This document shows positions 36,801-49,218 of a stretch of DNA of 64,000 bases, piece by piece. The translations under genes were made by a program, and so were the position numbers. How positions within the stretch are numbered: position 1 is the stretch's first letter; every line of letters begins with the position of its first letter. Origin of the DNA: Aquila chrysaetos chrysaetos. Its lineage: Eukaryota > Chordata > Aves > Accipitriformes > Accipitridae. The notes under the pieces are model-generated. The model was given only the letters and a program-made list of their open reading frames with translations, did no database searches and was not told the origin of the DNA. Location of the stretch: NCBI RefSeq assembly GCF_900496995.4, contig NC_044010.1, positions 744,001-808,000 on the forward strand, in the 5' to 3' direction.

Positions 36801-39800
36801 ACAACTTTGCACTTCTTACATTAATTTCCGGAGAAAGCTGAATTATGTTGAAAAAATAGTCTGAATGGACTCTCTTGATTCAGAACAAGAGTGTTCACTT
36901 AGTCATGATCTGAAATAACCGAAAGAGGTCATTGAAAACTGTTAACATTCTGCCACTACTGAAAAAAATTTAAATACAGGGGAGAATGGGAGAAGGAGAA
37001 AGGAGGAAGGAAGACCAACCAAGAACAAAAATTGGAGCAGTCCTAAAGGGCATCATGTTTTCTCAGTGAACAAGTGAAGATTGTAACAGCACATTGCTGA
37101 GCAAACTATGGGGATTTTAGTCACAGCTTTGTATTTAAATCAGAGACGCCTTTTATCCATCCTGCAATTTTGAAGCAAAGAATACAACTAGAATAGAGTC
37201 CATTACTCAGATTGTACAAGATTGAAAACTTACTTCACGCTTCCCATATGTGAAAATCTGCATAAACAAGAAGAATTTAGGCTGCAATTTGGCAATATTA
37301 TCAACAGCAGCAATACTTGAAGCATCGTTCTGGACCCTGTCATTTAAAAAAATTGCAGTATGTCTGGTACGCTAATGTCTGTCAATCACATGAAAATGTC
37401 TTTTGAGAGATGTATTCTACCTTGCATTCTTCAGTAGGTCCAGGGCCCAGTGTTCCCCCAGGAGAAACTCTGTCTTTAGGTCAGCATGGAGGACACCAGC
37501 GGTCTCGGCTCCGTACCTGCAGAGTTGCTTTCCAGTTGCCCGAGTAAGCGGTCTGAACCGATGCTGTCCTAGCCTCTCGGTGGAGAAGGGGAGGGAGCCC
37601 CTCCAGCCGGGCGAGGGAGAGAAGAGGGTTTCTGTGCTGTTGCTCTCGTCCTCCCATGAGAGGAGACGTTTCTCTCCTGCTGTCACCGCTGAAAGTGTAA
37701 GCCAGGGTACAGGAGGCCTCGTGGCACTGTGTATTTAAGACTTTAGGTTGATCTTATTTCTTGCATGGCTGTATGATCCCAAAGAATTAAAGATATTTAT
37801 CTGGCCATACTATTACACAGTGGCTTGCAAGCTGCCTGGTACGTTCTGCTGCATAATATGGAGGGGGGCCAACATACTGTTTACAGCCCTGAGCCAGAAC
37901 TGACCCTGCTGATCTGCCCAGACCTGCCAGGAAAAGCACTGGGGAAGTGTTCCCTCATCTACAGACATAGCGGTGACCTGCAGAAAGTAACACGTTCCTA
38001 CTGAATAGGTGCCAGAAACCAGCAGCTTTGCTGGCAAGTGGTCTTATCTCCTCCTCTTCCACCTCCCACCAATTTGTTTTACATCCTCTGCTTATTCCTG
38101 CTCTCTGCACCCTGAAGATTTTTAGGCTCAGTGAAATTCTCCCTGTGGTCACCCACAGCTGATGACTTACCCCAGATCAAGTCCCCAGCTGGTCAGCCAA
38201 ACAGGAACCTTACTGAAGGGGAGGCAAACAACTGGTTTTAATGGGTAAGAGATGGGAGAAGTTGTAAGAGGCAGCACCATCCTGTCACGGGGGCTAAAAC
38301 CAGCCCTGTCACAGAGTGCTCGTGTGCTGCCTTGTTTGAACTCTTAACTTCAAATACATCTTATTCCTGAAATAATAAAAAATGAGAGAGCGAGCTGGGT
38401 AATGCTACACACTGACTGTGTCTACATTAGCAAGTAAAATGGTACAGTAGGAGCAGATCTGTAGAGCAGACTTGTTTGTGTGCATTTGGTGGGTTTGGGG
38501 CATTTACTTTGGATTTGCTTCAGTCCGGTCATAGGGACTGAGCACCCATTGGAGTGCATTTTCAGTTCAGTTCAGTTTCATCTGAAAAGAATCCTGTTCA
38601 CATGCTTTGAGACAGTTCTGCTATGCAAACGAAAGCACTGTAAGTGGACTTTAAAAGTACACTCCTGAGCTGAATTAAAGTAGTCAGGTATATGCACCCA
38701 GTGTTAAACAAGGCGTGGGACTTTTGCAGTATTATAGACAGAAAAAGAGAATACCTTTGAAGTCAAAATACTAGGTAAGGCTTATATTTTAACACGTCTT
38801 CTTCCTGTTGTCCCCTTCCTTTTAGTTTTAGCATTCTTATAAGAAAATGGAGACAATTGATCTGCTAGATCTTAACAAAGGTGGAGTTAACTGATCAGCA
38901 AAAGGGAGAAGAAGAAAAATAGCCTGATCTGCTCTCTTGAAGATGAAACAGAGCTAACGCATATAAAAGGGGAAACAAAGGGAGCAGAGATGAAAAGAAT
39001 GTTTCAGGTGTTCTTATTTGCAGCTTTATCTCTGGAAAAAGACAGGCATCTTAATCACCCATTCCAGAAGATGGCAAACTTGACAGTGCTATTTTTGCTT
39101 GGAATTAGTAGAACTTTTCTCCTGCCTAATCCAACCTCTTGAATATTTACTTCTTTTGCTCAGTTAGATTCTTGTATCTGTGGACGACCTGGGCATTGTG
39201 CAATGGCCCATTCCTCTCCCAAATGGCTGTGGCCAAGAAGCTGACCTTGTCCTTTCCTTCCAGCACCGGGGTTCTCTTAGCCAGAGATCATCCTCTTGTT
39301 CCTGTGAAGTTAAAAAAAAAAAAGGGAGGAATTTATCAGCAGCAGCACGTCTTGGCTAATTTGTCCCTTTTCTATCAATTGCTAATTCTCTTCTATAGGA
39401 AGTCTAGAGGCAAAAATCAACTCTGCGTGCAGACTGCTTTTCAACTCCATGGTGCATAGAGAAGGAGAATTACTTCGGATCAGGGGGTGACCTTCTGTTT
39501 TCTCCAGGAGTACTGCAGCCGTTTTCCTGCCTCGGTCCGCTCTGCCTGCGGGAGCTGGGAAAGAGGAGTTCGGCAGAGCGGGAGCTGCTGCGCAGGGTCC
39601 CTCGGCAGCGGGGCGCGGGGACTCCGGTCCTGTTGCTTCTGCGTGGCAAAAGCAAAGCAGCGCGGCATCCTGACAGACAGCGAGCTTGCCAGGAGGCAGC
39701 GATAACTTCAAAACCTGCTCTCCTGCTTTTGCTGTGCTAATTCAGGCTGCTTCGGGAACACCGTAGTGGGGCGGGAGTACTGCCGTTGTTATCGGTAGGA

Positions 39801-42800
39801 ACAGCTCATTATTTAATAGATAGTTTACGAGTGTTCGGAAGTGCACAGGCCACAGCGGAATGGCCAATGATATCCAGTAGCCACTGCCATTTGGGGGTTA
39901 AAGGTTTTATCTGCAGCCTGGAACCGGCCCAGTTGTAAAACTGAGAAAATTACCCGGTGTGCTGCAAAACTGTAACTAAACTGCAGTCCAGAGTACTAGC
40001 AAGCTGCTCAGGCTATCAGAAGAATTCAAGCTGAGGCTGTGACTTTTGAACTGGAACAGCACCCACGTAGTGCAAGACCAGGATTTAAATTTGTGGCTTT
40101 CTAAAAACATATATGCTGTGCATATTAGTAGCTCTCTATTTGCAAGGGCTCGTTATTCCTTTTCCTTCAGAGCAGCATTACCCAAACCACAATATGATCT
40201 CCTGTGTAGAGCTAAAAAGGAGTATGCCTGACAAGCGAGACAGGCCTTTGAAAGAGTAGGAACACTAGCTGGGAATGGAAGAAAATAGATAAAATTTCTG
40301 GCTTTTAGAAGTTTGAGGTACATTATAGTATTCAGTCATAATTTAATTCTGTCTATGGAAATGGCTAGAGCCAAAAAACAGATATTTTTTTTCCGATGAA
40401 AATGGAACGTTTTGCAAGATTGTACTGATATTTGAGAGAGTGGGAAATCTTTGAAAATGTGGTTTTAAAACCGTATGTGTGGACGAACAGCAATAAATTG
40501 TGCTTTGCCTGTACTTCTGATCTGATTTTTCTCCCCTTGCTCAAAAGGGGGAAACATTTTTCCGCAGTAAACCTCAGTATTTTAACTTTTGATCTAAACT
40601 GAAGGTAACACTTTATATTTTTTTACCACTTTCCATTTCACAAAGACAGTTGTTAATATGTTTATTAAACTGCAGCAGGAAAATTGGCACGTGAAAAAAG
40701 AAGACCCATCTGTACGTTTCTGAGTAGAAGACTGGTAGACAATACTAATTTTTTTTAATTTTTTTTTTAAATCATGTGAATTGTCTTTGAGTTACTCCTG
40801 TATCCCCAGAGAGCCCGTGTGATGAACTCTCTTTGCCAGTTCCCTCTTTACCCCTCAGCTGCTGTTCAGGGAAGCGATGGGGAAAATGGGACGGAAGGGC
40901 ATGCTGGCAAACGAGAAGGCGGCAGCGTAAGGGAAAGGGACGGTTTGGGAAAGGCATTTTCTAGGGGAATTTGGAGCCGCTGTTGCGGCAGGGAAGAGCA
41001 AGCCGGATGAGCAGGAGCGAGGTTGCCGGGCTCTGCGGGCGAAGAGCCGTGGTATGTGGGGCTGGCCGGCCGCGCAGACCGAGAAAGCAGCCTGTGGCGT
41101 GGAAACCGGCACAGGACACAAAAGGAGGAAGGAACAGGAACGAGGAGGCAGGGAGGACCAAAAGCGGGGTGGGAAGAGGCTGAGGAAATGGGGAGCAGCA
41201 GCTCGGTTTCGAGAAGCAGCAGGTACACATCAGTAGAGCATGCCGCCGCCCGGCATCTCGAAGGGAGCCCCAAAGTCCCAAACTCTGGGACTCCCTCCCG
41301 AGGGCTGTGGGGGGACGGAGAGGACCTTAAAACGGCTCCAGTCGCACCTCAGCCTGTCAGCACTGACAGACTGCAAGACATGTATTTTACAAAACGTGAC
41401 AGGGTTTCTCATTTCTTCTCACAGTAGTGACTGGATTTGGCCTTGCTTATTGGAAACCTTCCATCCATCAAACACTTCTTGGCAAAATGTGCATTTCATC
41501 ACTTTTTATTACTGCTCCATATAAAACATGACTACCTACTGCTACTATTACTCCATTAGTGCAAGTAGCAGAGATCTATCCACTGCTACAGATTTCAGCT
41601 AGGCTAATAAGCAGTGTGGATGCCAGTATTGTGGTATGTGATGAATTTCCTTTTTTTTTTTGGTACAAGAGATTTGTTTTGTTTTGGTTTTAATCAGGCT
41701 AAAAGAACACAAGCTTGCAAAGTAAAGCAATAAGTTACGAAATGCCAGAATTAAAGTTGCTTCTGCTATCCCAGTTCAGCTGGTTGTGCACATGCCTTTA
41801 GAAACACTAATTGCGTGAACAGACTTCACGTACTCATGAGATGGACAATGGCTCCTGTGTCAATAAGTATTAAAACGTAATATATTTATTGTCTAGTATG
41901 TGGCAATGTTTATTGCGTGCTACGTGAACCTCACCTAGACGACAGAATTTAATTTACTCACGGGTTTCTGTATGACACTTCTCACCGTACTACCAGAGTG
42001 CTTCGTAAATGTTTGCTTCTCACTAGAGCCACAGATGAATAATCTGGAGGCATTCCTAAATTAGACTAGAGCTAACACAGAAAATGCAAGGAAAAATCTC
42101 CTTCCACTTATCTTAGCTGCTCCATATGAAATGCTTCTGACTTTGATTTTTTCAAAAATACTACAGGCATAGTTCCAGTGGATTTTAGTTACAGCTTTGT
42201 GTGCCCAGTAGTTCACAAATCAGATGCAAATCTGAAGCTGGAGAGTTAGAAAAGGAAGAGTATACTACTGGAGGTCACTTGAGGAACTCTGGGATTAAAG
42301 CTGGTCAGCATCGTGTAAGGACTCATTGAGGTGGGAGGGGGGATTGAATTTTTTAGCACAATGTAATGGTATTAACCATAAAATCACCCTCCCTTTTTTT
42401 TCTCAAATCTAGCTTCTTGCCACGTTCACCGTATTTGTCACAGAATTTGGAAATGAATCAGAGACTAAAGTCTGATTCATGTATTTCAGCATTATCCATC
42501 TCATGTATTGAATGAGGCCAGAAACTGTAATCCTGGAATTTCTTGCACTTCAGTATCAACTTTGATATAATTATGTTCCTGTTAAAGTATTTTCTTCTGT
42601 ATAATGTACAGAGTAATTCATCTGGCATCTATCTCCCGAGATGGAAATACAGTATCAGGAATGTACACTGTGACCTGTGTTGATGATGTGTCTATGTAAA
42701 GTACATGTTCCTAATAACATGTTCATGAAAGCTATTATCTGGACCATTCCAAATGCTTGTCTACACTAATTTACAACTCTCTCATCTTTTTTTTTCTCCT

Positions 42801-45800
42801 CTACTCAGGATATCCTTTTGCCTTGTTCCAGCGCTATTTCCTCTTCCAGAAGGAGACCTACCTCATTCATCTCTACAATGTGTTCACAGGACTCTCAATT
42901 GCTTACTTCAATTTTGGTAAGATGAGTTTGGGAAGAGAGAGCTGCCTTGCCCAGGGCGTGCTGTGGTTTGGGAGGTCCTGTAGTGGGCAAATGTCATTTC
43001 TACTTCACCTCTCTCTCTTTCCCGTCCCACAGGGATGCAGTTCTTTCATTCCCTGCTATGTGTCCTAATCCAGTTCCTCATACTGAGACTAATGGGTCGC
43101 ACAATCACTGCCGTCTTCACCACGTTCTTCTTTCAGATGGTAAAACTCTCTTTCTTACTGCATCGGTTTGTAGAAAGGAGCCCTCTGTTCAGTTTTGCAC
43201 TTCCCAGTAGCAACTGTGGGTGGAAAAGTGGAGACAGATCAAAACCAGCTGGAAGAATTAGTTTGAATAACACAAACAATGATTTCTTTCAGACATACCT
43301 TATGGCTGGATATTACTTCACAGCCACAGAGCATTATGACATCAAGTGGACAATGCCACATTGTGTCTTGACGCTCAAGTTGATTGGTGAGTGACACCTC
43401 CCTCCTATCTCTTGCACTCTGCAAGCTGTGCCTCAGGGAAGAGGGGACTGCTTGTTCAGCCCGACCAGCCCATCCCAGGGCTTCAGATAATTGTTTCTCA
43501 CCTCTAGGTCTGGCCATCGACTACTATGATGGAGGGAAAGATCCGGTGAGTAAGACACCATTTCTCCTTCATTCCTCCTCCCTTCTTCCGTGCCATTCCA
43601 GTGAGCTAGAGGTCAAAAAATCAACTTCAAAGGATGCGAGTTAGCAAGCTGCGCTCATCGTTTGGTAAAAGCCATAGCTGAGAGGGGAGCCTCTCGTGAG
43701 TGTCTGAGGGCACTGAATTCTGGAATGGAATTTGGAACAGACAGTAGTGATTAGAGATGGACAGAAGTTGTTTCAATCATGTTGGAATATTATTCTGCCC
43801 CTTTCCAAATTCCCCACCATCTCCTTCCCCCAAATGTGTTGCTTTAGGTTCCCAATCCCCAATGCTCTGTCTTGTGGGTAGTGTACCTTTAACCTGCAGA
43901 CCATCAGCACTGGATCTTGGTTCCCGTCTTCTTTTCCTTTGTTTAGTCTTACCATATCCTTGTGAATGGTTGACCTTTACCATTTATTCGGGCTCTGTTT
44001 TTAGAGCAGATGAAACTGAGAGAAGTTCCACAGCACAATGTGTAGGAGAGGGCAGAACACTTGCTACAGTCTCTTAATCCTACTTCAAGTATCTGCATTC
44101 CCCCTCTCCTGTTTGGGGCCTCACTGAGTCTTTAGCATCCATGGAATCACTGCTGACTGCAAGAAAACAAGCTTGAGCTGAAATTTACCGAGCTGAAGTT
44201 TCAAGTATTTAAAGACAATGAATTCTTCCATCAAGAAGTAGGAATTGTAGAACAATAAGGTCTTGGGAGAGTGCAGGCGATTGCAGTCAGGGACTGGAAT
44301 AGGTCAGATACAGTGCCTACTATGCTGGCGGGGATGCATGTCAATAGATCCCTTCCATGTTTTGAGCTTATTTGGGAACAGAGATCTGTGCAACTGGTCT
44401 CAACCATTAGATCTTACTGCTATTTAGAGGGGCTGGGGATAGAGAGGGCTGGGGAGAGGAGTGGACGTGAAGTAAGAAGTGGAAAGTTCCATGTACATGG
44501 AGAGCAAGAACTGAGCCCGTTAAGGAGGTAGGCTGAGGACACAACATCCAGAGCTAGTGAGAGATCCCCTAGGATGATGTTAATGCCACTCCCTTTGGTG
44601 CAGGAGTTCCTGACCCCTGAGCAGCGGCGATTTGCTGTCCGGGGAGTTCCTACCTTGCTGGAGGTCTCAGGATTCTCCTATTTCTATGGTGCCTTCATGG
44701 TGGGGCCTCAGTTCTCCATGACAGACTATCAGAAACTGGCAAGGTGTGAGATGACTGACGTTCAAGGCCAGAGACCCAATAGGTAATGAGCCACTTAGCT
44801 CCTCACCTTCCTAAGATCCCAGAATGCTGAATCCTCCACACGCTCCCTGCAGCAGAGTGCCTTCTTACCTGGACACTAAAGCACTGTGACCAAAAGTGAT
44901 TTATAAGACAAGGCAGTCTTTCAAAAGTCACTCACAACTCTCTGCTTAATGTCCTAGCATTGTTCCAGGGCATGAACGTCAACAAACCATTTGACATCTT
45001 TAGTACAGACTCGGTCCCAACCTGGTGATGTTAGCATCCCAGCTTCCAAACGGTGGCATCTGCTGCAGTGGAACGTGGTGACTCCCTATCGCTATCTCCC
45101 CTACCTCCTCTTCTCCACTTCTGTTTTTAAAATTCTGAGTTTGATGGTCCCTTTCCAAGGGTTTTCTTTGACCTTTGTATTTTTTCTTTCTCAGTTTTGT
45201 GCCTGCTCTCAAGCGCCTGAGTTTGGGTCTCTTGTTTCTAGTAACCTATACCTTGTCAAGCCTGTACGTCTCTGATGAATACCTCATCTCAGATGACTAT
45301 ATGGTATGTATTCATCTGGCAGTTCTGGGGTGTGCAAGAATTTCACTTCTCTGGTGGGCACTGGATCTACAAGAGTGGATCTTTTTTTTTTAGTTTTGTC
45401 TCAATTTAAAAATAAGATGAGGCAGCAACTAGTGATGAGCCTTTCCACAACTGATTTGGCTTTACTGCCTGTCCTGTGGATTCCATTTGAAGCAGAACGG
45501 GAATGTGTTAAGCTGAACTGAACCAAATGAAAACTTCTACAAATAAAGAATTAATTGTAGATGCTACTGTTGTTTTTGGAAACCTAACATCTGTATTTTG
45601 TGACCTTTTAATGACCTTCCATTTAAGCATTACATGCAAAGAACTTCACTAGAGTAACTTGCAAGGCTTATAAGAATCTTTGAGGTTCTTAGAAAACTCT
45701 TAACAAGTAATTCCTACCTGCAGATGATCAGTGTTTCTGCATCAGTGTGAATAAATGAGGGTGTAAATTCCGCAATGATTATGCTAATCCCAGAGTCTTT

Positions 45801-48291
45801 CTAAAGTACCCATTTCAGTACAGCCAAGTGTTACCAAAGGAAGGGGAATGATGTGTAAATTTGCATAAGCCAATAGTCTGGCAGTCCAGTCCATATAGCA
45901 GTCTCAAGACATACATCAAATTAAAATGAAAGACAGTGATGAGAGCTCATCTACCTTGTCTCATTATTGCCACTCAACTCTGGTTTTTATTTTTATTCTC
46001 TTTCACTCTTATCTCTGCAGGAGAAGCCTTTCTGGTTCCGTTGTGGTTACATATTGATCTGGGGCAAAATTATACTCTACAAATACGTAACTTGCTGGCT
46101 TGTTACGGTGAGTCTAGATGTCATTCCAGAAACAAAAGACAAATGAACAAAGGTTGCACCTTTGCAGCTACTTAGCATGCTCTTGGACTTAGTGCTAAAA
46201 AGGATCAGTGCAAGTCAGTTTAGCTTGCTTTAAGTTACCAAAGGCTAGCAAACCAAAAAGCAGACAGTTTTTAATCCATTTGTTCCGTCTGCAGTGGTGC
46301 TTCCCACTCAACACCGTGAGAGAGCTTCCCTAGCTCTGCCTTTCCAAAAAAAAAAAAAAAAAGGGGGGGGGGGGGGGGGGCGCTATGTTTTCCTCTCATC
46401 TTTCTTGTGAATCTTTTTCCATAGGAAGGTGTCTGCATCCTTGTTGGTCTGGGGTACAACGGGAAGGACCAGAGTGGAAAGCCTCTGTGGGATGCCTGTG
46501 CCAACATGAAGGTCTGGCTGTATGAGACAACACCTTTGTTCACAGGGACCATTGCTTCTTTCAACATCAACACCAACGCTTGGGTGGCCCGGTGAGCAGG
46601 ACAAAATTCCCCTTCTGTAATGTGTCAGTAACATCTGTGTCAACAGAACCAAGACCCTAGGCTGACAGGGAGCATCAGAGGAAGAATCTGCCATTTTTCC
46701 CTTCTTACACTCTTTCTTCCACATTTTGCTGCTGTACCATTTGAAACAGGTTACTGGGTTAGGTAGATCTTTTCATTCAATCTAAAAGGGCAGTTCATTA
46801 ATACAGGCAAGCAGTTGATGGCAGCAGGAGGGCAGAGGCTAGAACGGGACTACAGCGAGCCCTTTGGCCTGCCTGGTCGAACAGCCACAGAGCTGCTCTA
46901 ACAGCTGGTTCCCGCATCACGCCTCCTGATGCTCCTTATGCGATGACTTAACTGGGTTTTGGTTTGGCACTTGCTGGGACACACAACTGAATTGTAAAAT
47001 ACCGTTTCTGGGTGTGTTGTCAGATGAACCACTTCTCCCCATTGGCTGGGATTTAAGACAAGGTACATTTTGCCCTGGTAAGGAGAGCGGTCTTGCCGTT
47101 TCTGTCACCACAGGGTGTGCAAAGGCGTACGGTCCCCTGGGCCCTGCATCTCTGACACGGAGAGGGGAGGACAAACAATAAACTAGAAGCACTTTGTTTC
47201 TTTTCTGCTCTAGCTACATCTTCAAGCGTCTGAAGTTCCTGGGTAACAAACTGCTGTCACAGGCACTGGCCCTGTTCTTCCTGGCCATTTGGCACGGGCT
47301 GCACTCTGGCTACCTGGTGTGCTTTCAAATGGAGTTGCTTATAGTCATCGTTGAAAGACAGGTGCGCTTTGTCTGACTTACCAGAACGGGGTGGCCTGCG
47401 TTAAGCCTTTCCCCATGAGTCTGGAAACTGCCACGCTGAAGGCTTTACTTGGATTAAATACAAAAAATAGCTATTCACTTTGGAATTGGTTTTCAAACAT
47501 GATACAGTTCTGTTCTCAGGAGTTCAGTAGGTTGCTGACTTCTGCATGGGCAAGCCATAGATTTATTGCAGAAGCTGACAGGAAGAAAAGTGGAGAACTT
47601 GGCATATGGGTACAGGGCAACTGAAGTGCTTGGCAGCTGGAAAGGTTGGAGGACAAGCACATGAGCTGAATGCCTCTGCTAAATCTCCCAGTACTGAGAG
47701 AACAATATTCCATATTTAAAATGGTTTTATTTTAATTAACACTTTGAGCAGAATGGGGTACTTGGCTACTTTTTATAGACTAACTGCTTACTAAAATTCA
47801 TTTTACGCAGCTGGATAGATAACTTTGGCCCCAGAGCCTGCATATATAGCCACGGGACATCCAACTGACAAGAATTCTGTGTTTTTCTTTAAATTAGGTC
47901 ATAAACCTTGTTCGGGACAGTCCTCCCCTAAGCACTCTGGCCTCCATCACTGCCTTGCGGCCCATCTTCTACGTCCTGCAGCAGACTAACCACTGGATGT
48001 TTATGGGTTACTCTCTGGTGCCATTTTGCCTTTTCACCTGGGACAAATGGATGAAGGTATTTAGTGGCCACAAACAGACAACCCGTGCAACCAACCCTTT
48101 TCCCTCCATCCCCTCTCGTATGTTCTTGGCTCAAAGCTGCTTGCTGATCCTCAACCCTGCCTTTCTCTTTACAGGTGTACAGGTCTATTTATTTCTTCGG
48201 CCATGTGTTGTTCCTCACCTTATTATTGGTGTTGCCTTACATTCGCAGATTAGTTGTGCCACGAAAAGAAAAGCTAAAAAAAGCAGAATAA
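33880..48291 (+). CDS. LPCAT3: Lysophospholipid acyltransferase 5 (MBOAT5), complete, 12 coding exons
   Basis: ER multipass MBOAT enzyme that re-acylates lysophosphatidylcholine (and lyso-PE/PS) with polyunsaturated acyl-CoA in the Lands cycle. Exons: 33880-33976, 42809-42916, 43033-43139, 43293-43386, 43508-43545, 44604-44782, 45195-45303, 46021-46107, 46425-46591, 47214-47361, 47898-48056, 48175-48291. All are in phase, giving 469 aa (human 487; the shortfall is mainly the N-terminus). The start is the first in-frame ATG of the CpG island (GAGAAGATGG). Landmarks: EQALRLIVSIL, LRLMGRTITAVF, GFSYFYGAFMVGPQFSM, the Asn-bearing FNINTNAWVARYIF about 319-332, and the catalytic-His motif WHGLHSGY (His356). 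The C-terminus KKAE is a KKxx ER-retrieval signal. Intron 1 is 8.8 kb and holds three small GC-rich patches (about 37.45-37.70, 39.50-39.70, 40.85-41.35 kb). The tail end converges with EMG1. Confidence 0.97.
46346..46380. repeat. A17-G18 homopolymer junction in LPCAT3 intron 8
   Basis: About 17 A followed directly by about 18 G, ending 44 bp before the acceptor of the 167-bp exon at 46425. Its exact length is likely uncertain in any assembly. Confidence 0.9.
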
Positions 48292-48301
48292 CAGCCAAAA
48301 G

Positions 48302-48433
48302 GTAAGGCTGTACTAGGTAGCGAGAATCCCACACTTGGAGTAGGAGGTGAAGTGAGGCAGTAATGCTACACCCCAAGGTGAAAGCCAAACATAAAATCAA
48401 CCAAAACAAATCTAACCCTTTTCTCTTTTTCAG
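48302..48433 (+). other. LPCAT3: Probable 3'-UTR intron of LPCAT3
   Basis: Ten bases after the LPCAT3 stop there is a strong donor (AAAAG/GTAAGG at 48302), and 132 bp on a strong acceptor (TTTTCTCTTTTTCAG) ends at 48433. This predicts a separate non-coding last exon starting at 48434. The stop lies far closer than 50 nt to the junction, so nonsense-mediated decay is not expected. Confidence 0.6.
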
Positions 48434-49025
48434 ATTGTACCACCTGTGCATTTGTAGGAGTTGATTTAACACTCCGGAAGCAAAGCATCACCTGCCAAGT
48501 TTGCTGTGTTGAAGTACGACTTTTTTTTCAACGCGAGGAGGGGGAAAGAGGAAGCCCAGGGTCAGAGACCCGAAAGGAGGGGAACGGAGTAAGCCTCCTT
48601 CCAGATCCTCCACCTTCTGTATGTTGCCTTATCTCTCTGCCGCCCTCCGGTGGACACTCGTGTCTCTCTGCTGATAACCAGGCGATTGTAAAACACTCGA
48701 GGCAGGCACTGTATCGGATCGGAGCCACCTTCTGACTTTTCTACGTTTGTCATCCGAGATAAAAATTGCTCCTGGTCTTTTTCATATCGGCTTCAGCTCC
48801 TTTCCTCTCGGGTGCCTCGGTGCGGGAGTGTGAACTGTCGCGCCCCCACTGAGCAAGGTGATTCTTCAGGACTGAGCAGCATCAGCTGCAGGGCAAGCAG
48901 GGTATACCTAAGAATTTCAGTTCCATGACAGATTTGGGCTGAGTCCCTGCTATAAAGGGATCAAGCCTGCTCACGCATGGAACATGAGAAAGTAAAATAC
49001 ACAAGCACACTTACCAAAAGGGACC
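48434..49025. other. LPCAT3 3' UTR and LPCAT3-EMG1 tail-to-tail gap
   Basis: Contains the presumed last LPCAT3 exon. No canonical AATAAA was seen for it on the plus strand before EMG1. Otherwise nothing was recognised. Confidence 0.45.
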
Positions 49026-49031
49026 TTTAAT
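49026..49031 (-). terminator. EMG1: Candidate EMG1 polyadenylation signal ATTAAA
   Basis: Minus-strand ATTAAA lies 188 bp past the EMG1 stop and is followed on that strand by GTGTGCTTGTGTATTTT within about 30 bp, a good GU-rich element. Confidence 0.65.
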
Positions 49032-49218
49032 AGGAGGAAAAAGGGTCCGCAGGGCAGTCCATTTAAAGTCTCATTGCTCCAGAAGCTACAAGGACAAAAT
49101 TGAAGCCTTTTCCCTTCCAGGAGCCCAAAGTTGCACTAGGTCCACACCTAAGTAAAAGAGCCTTTCCAGAATGTGGAATCACTGTAAAGTCCACCATGAC
49201 AGCAGTAGCAGCCGAAGC

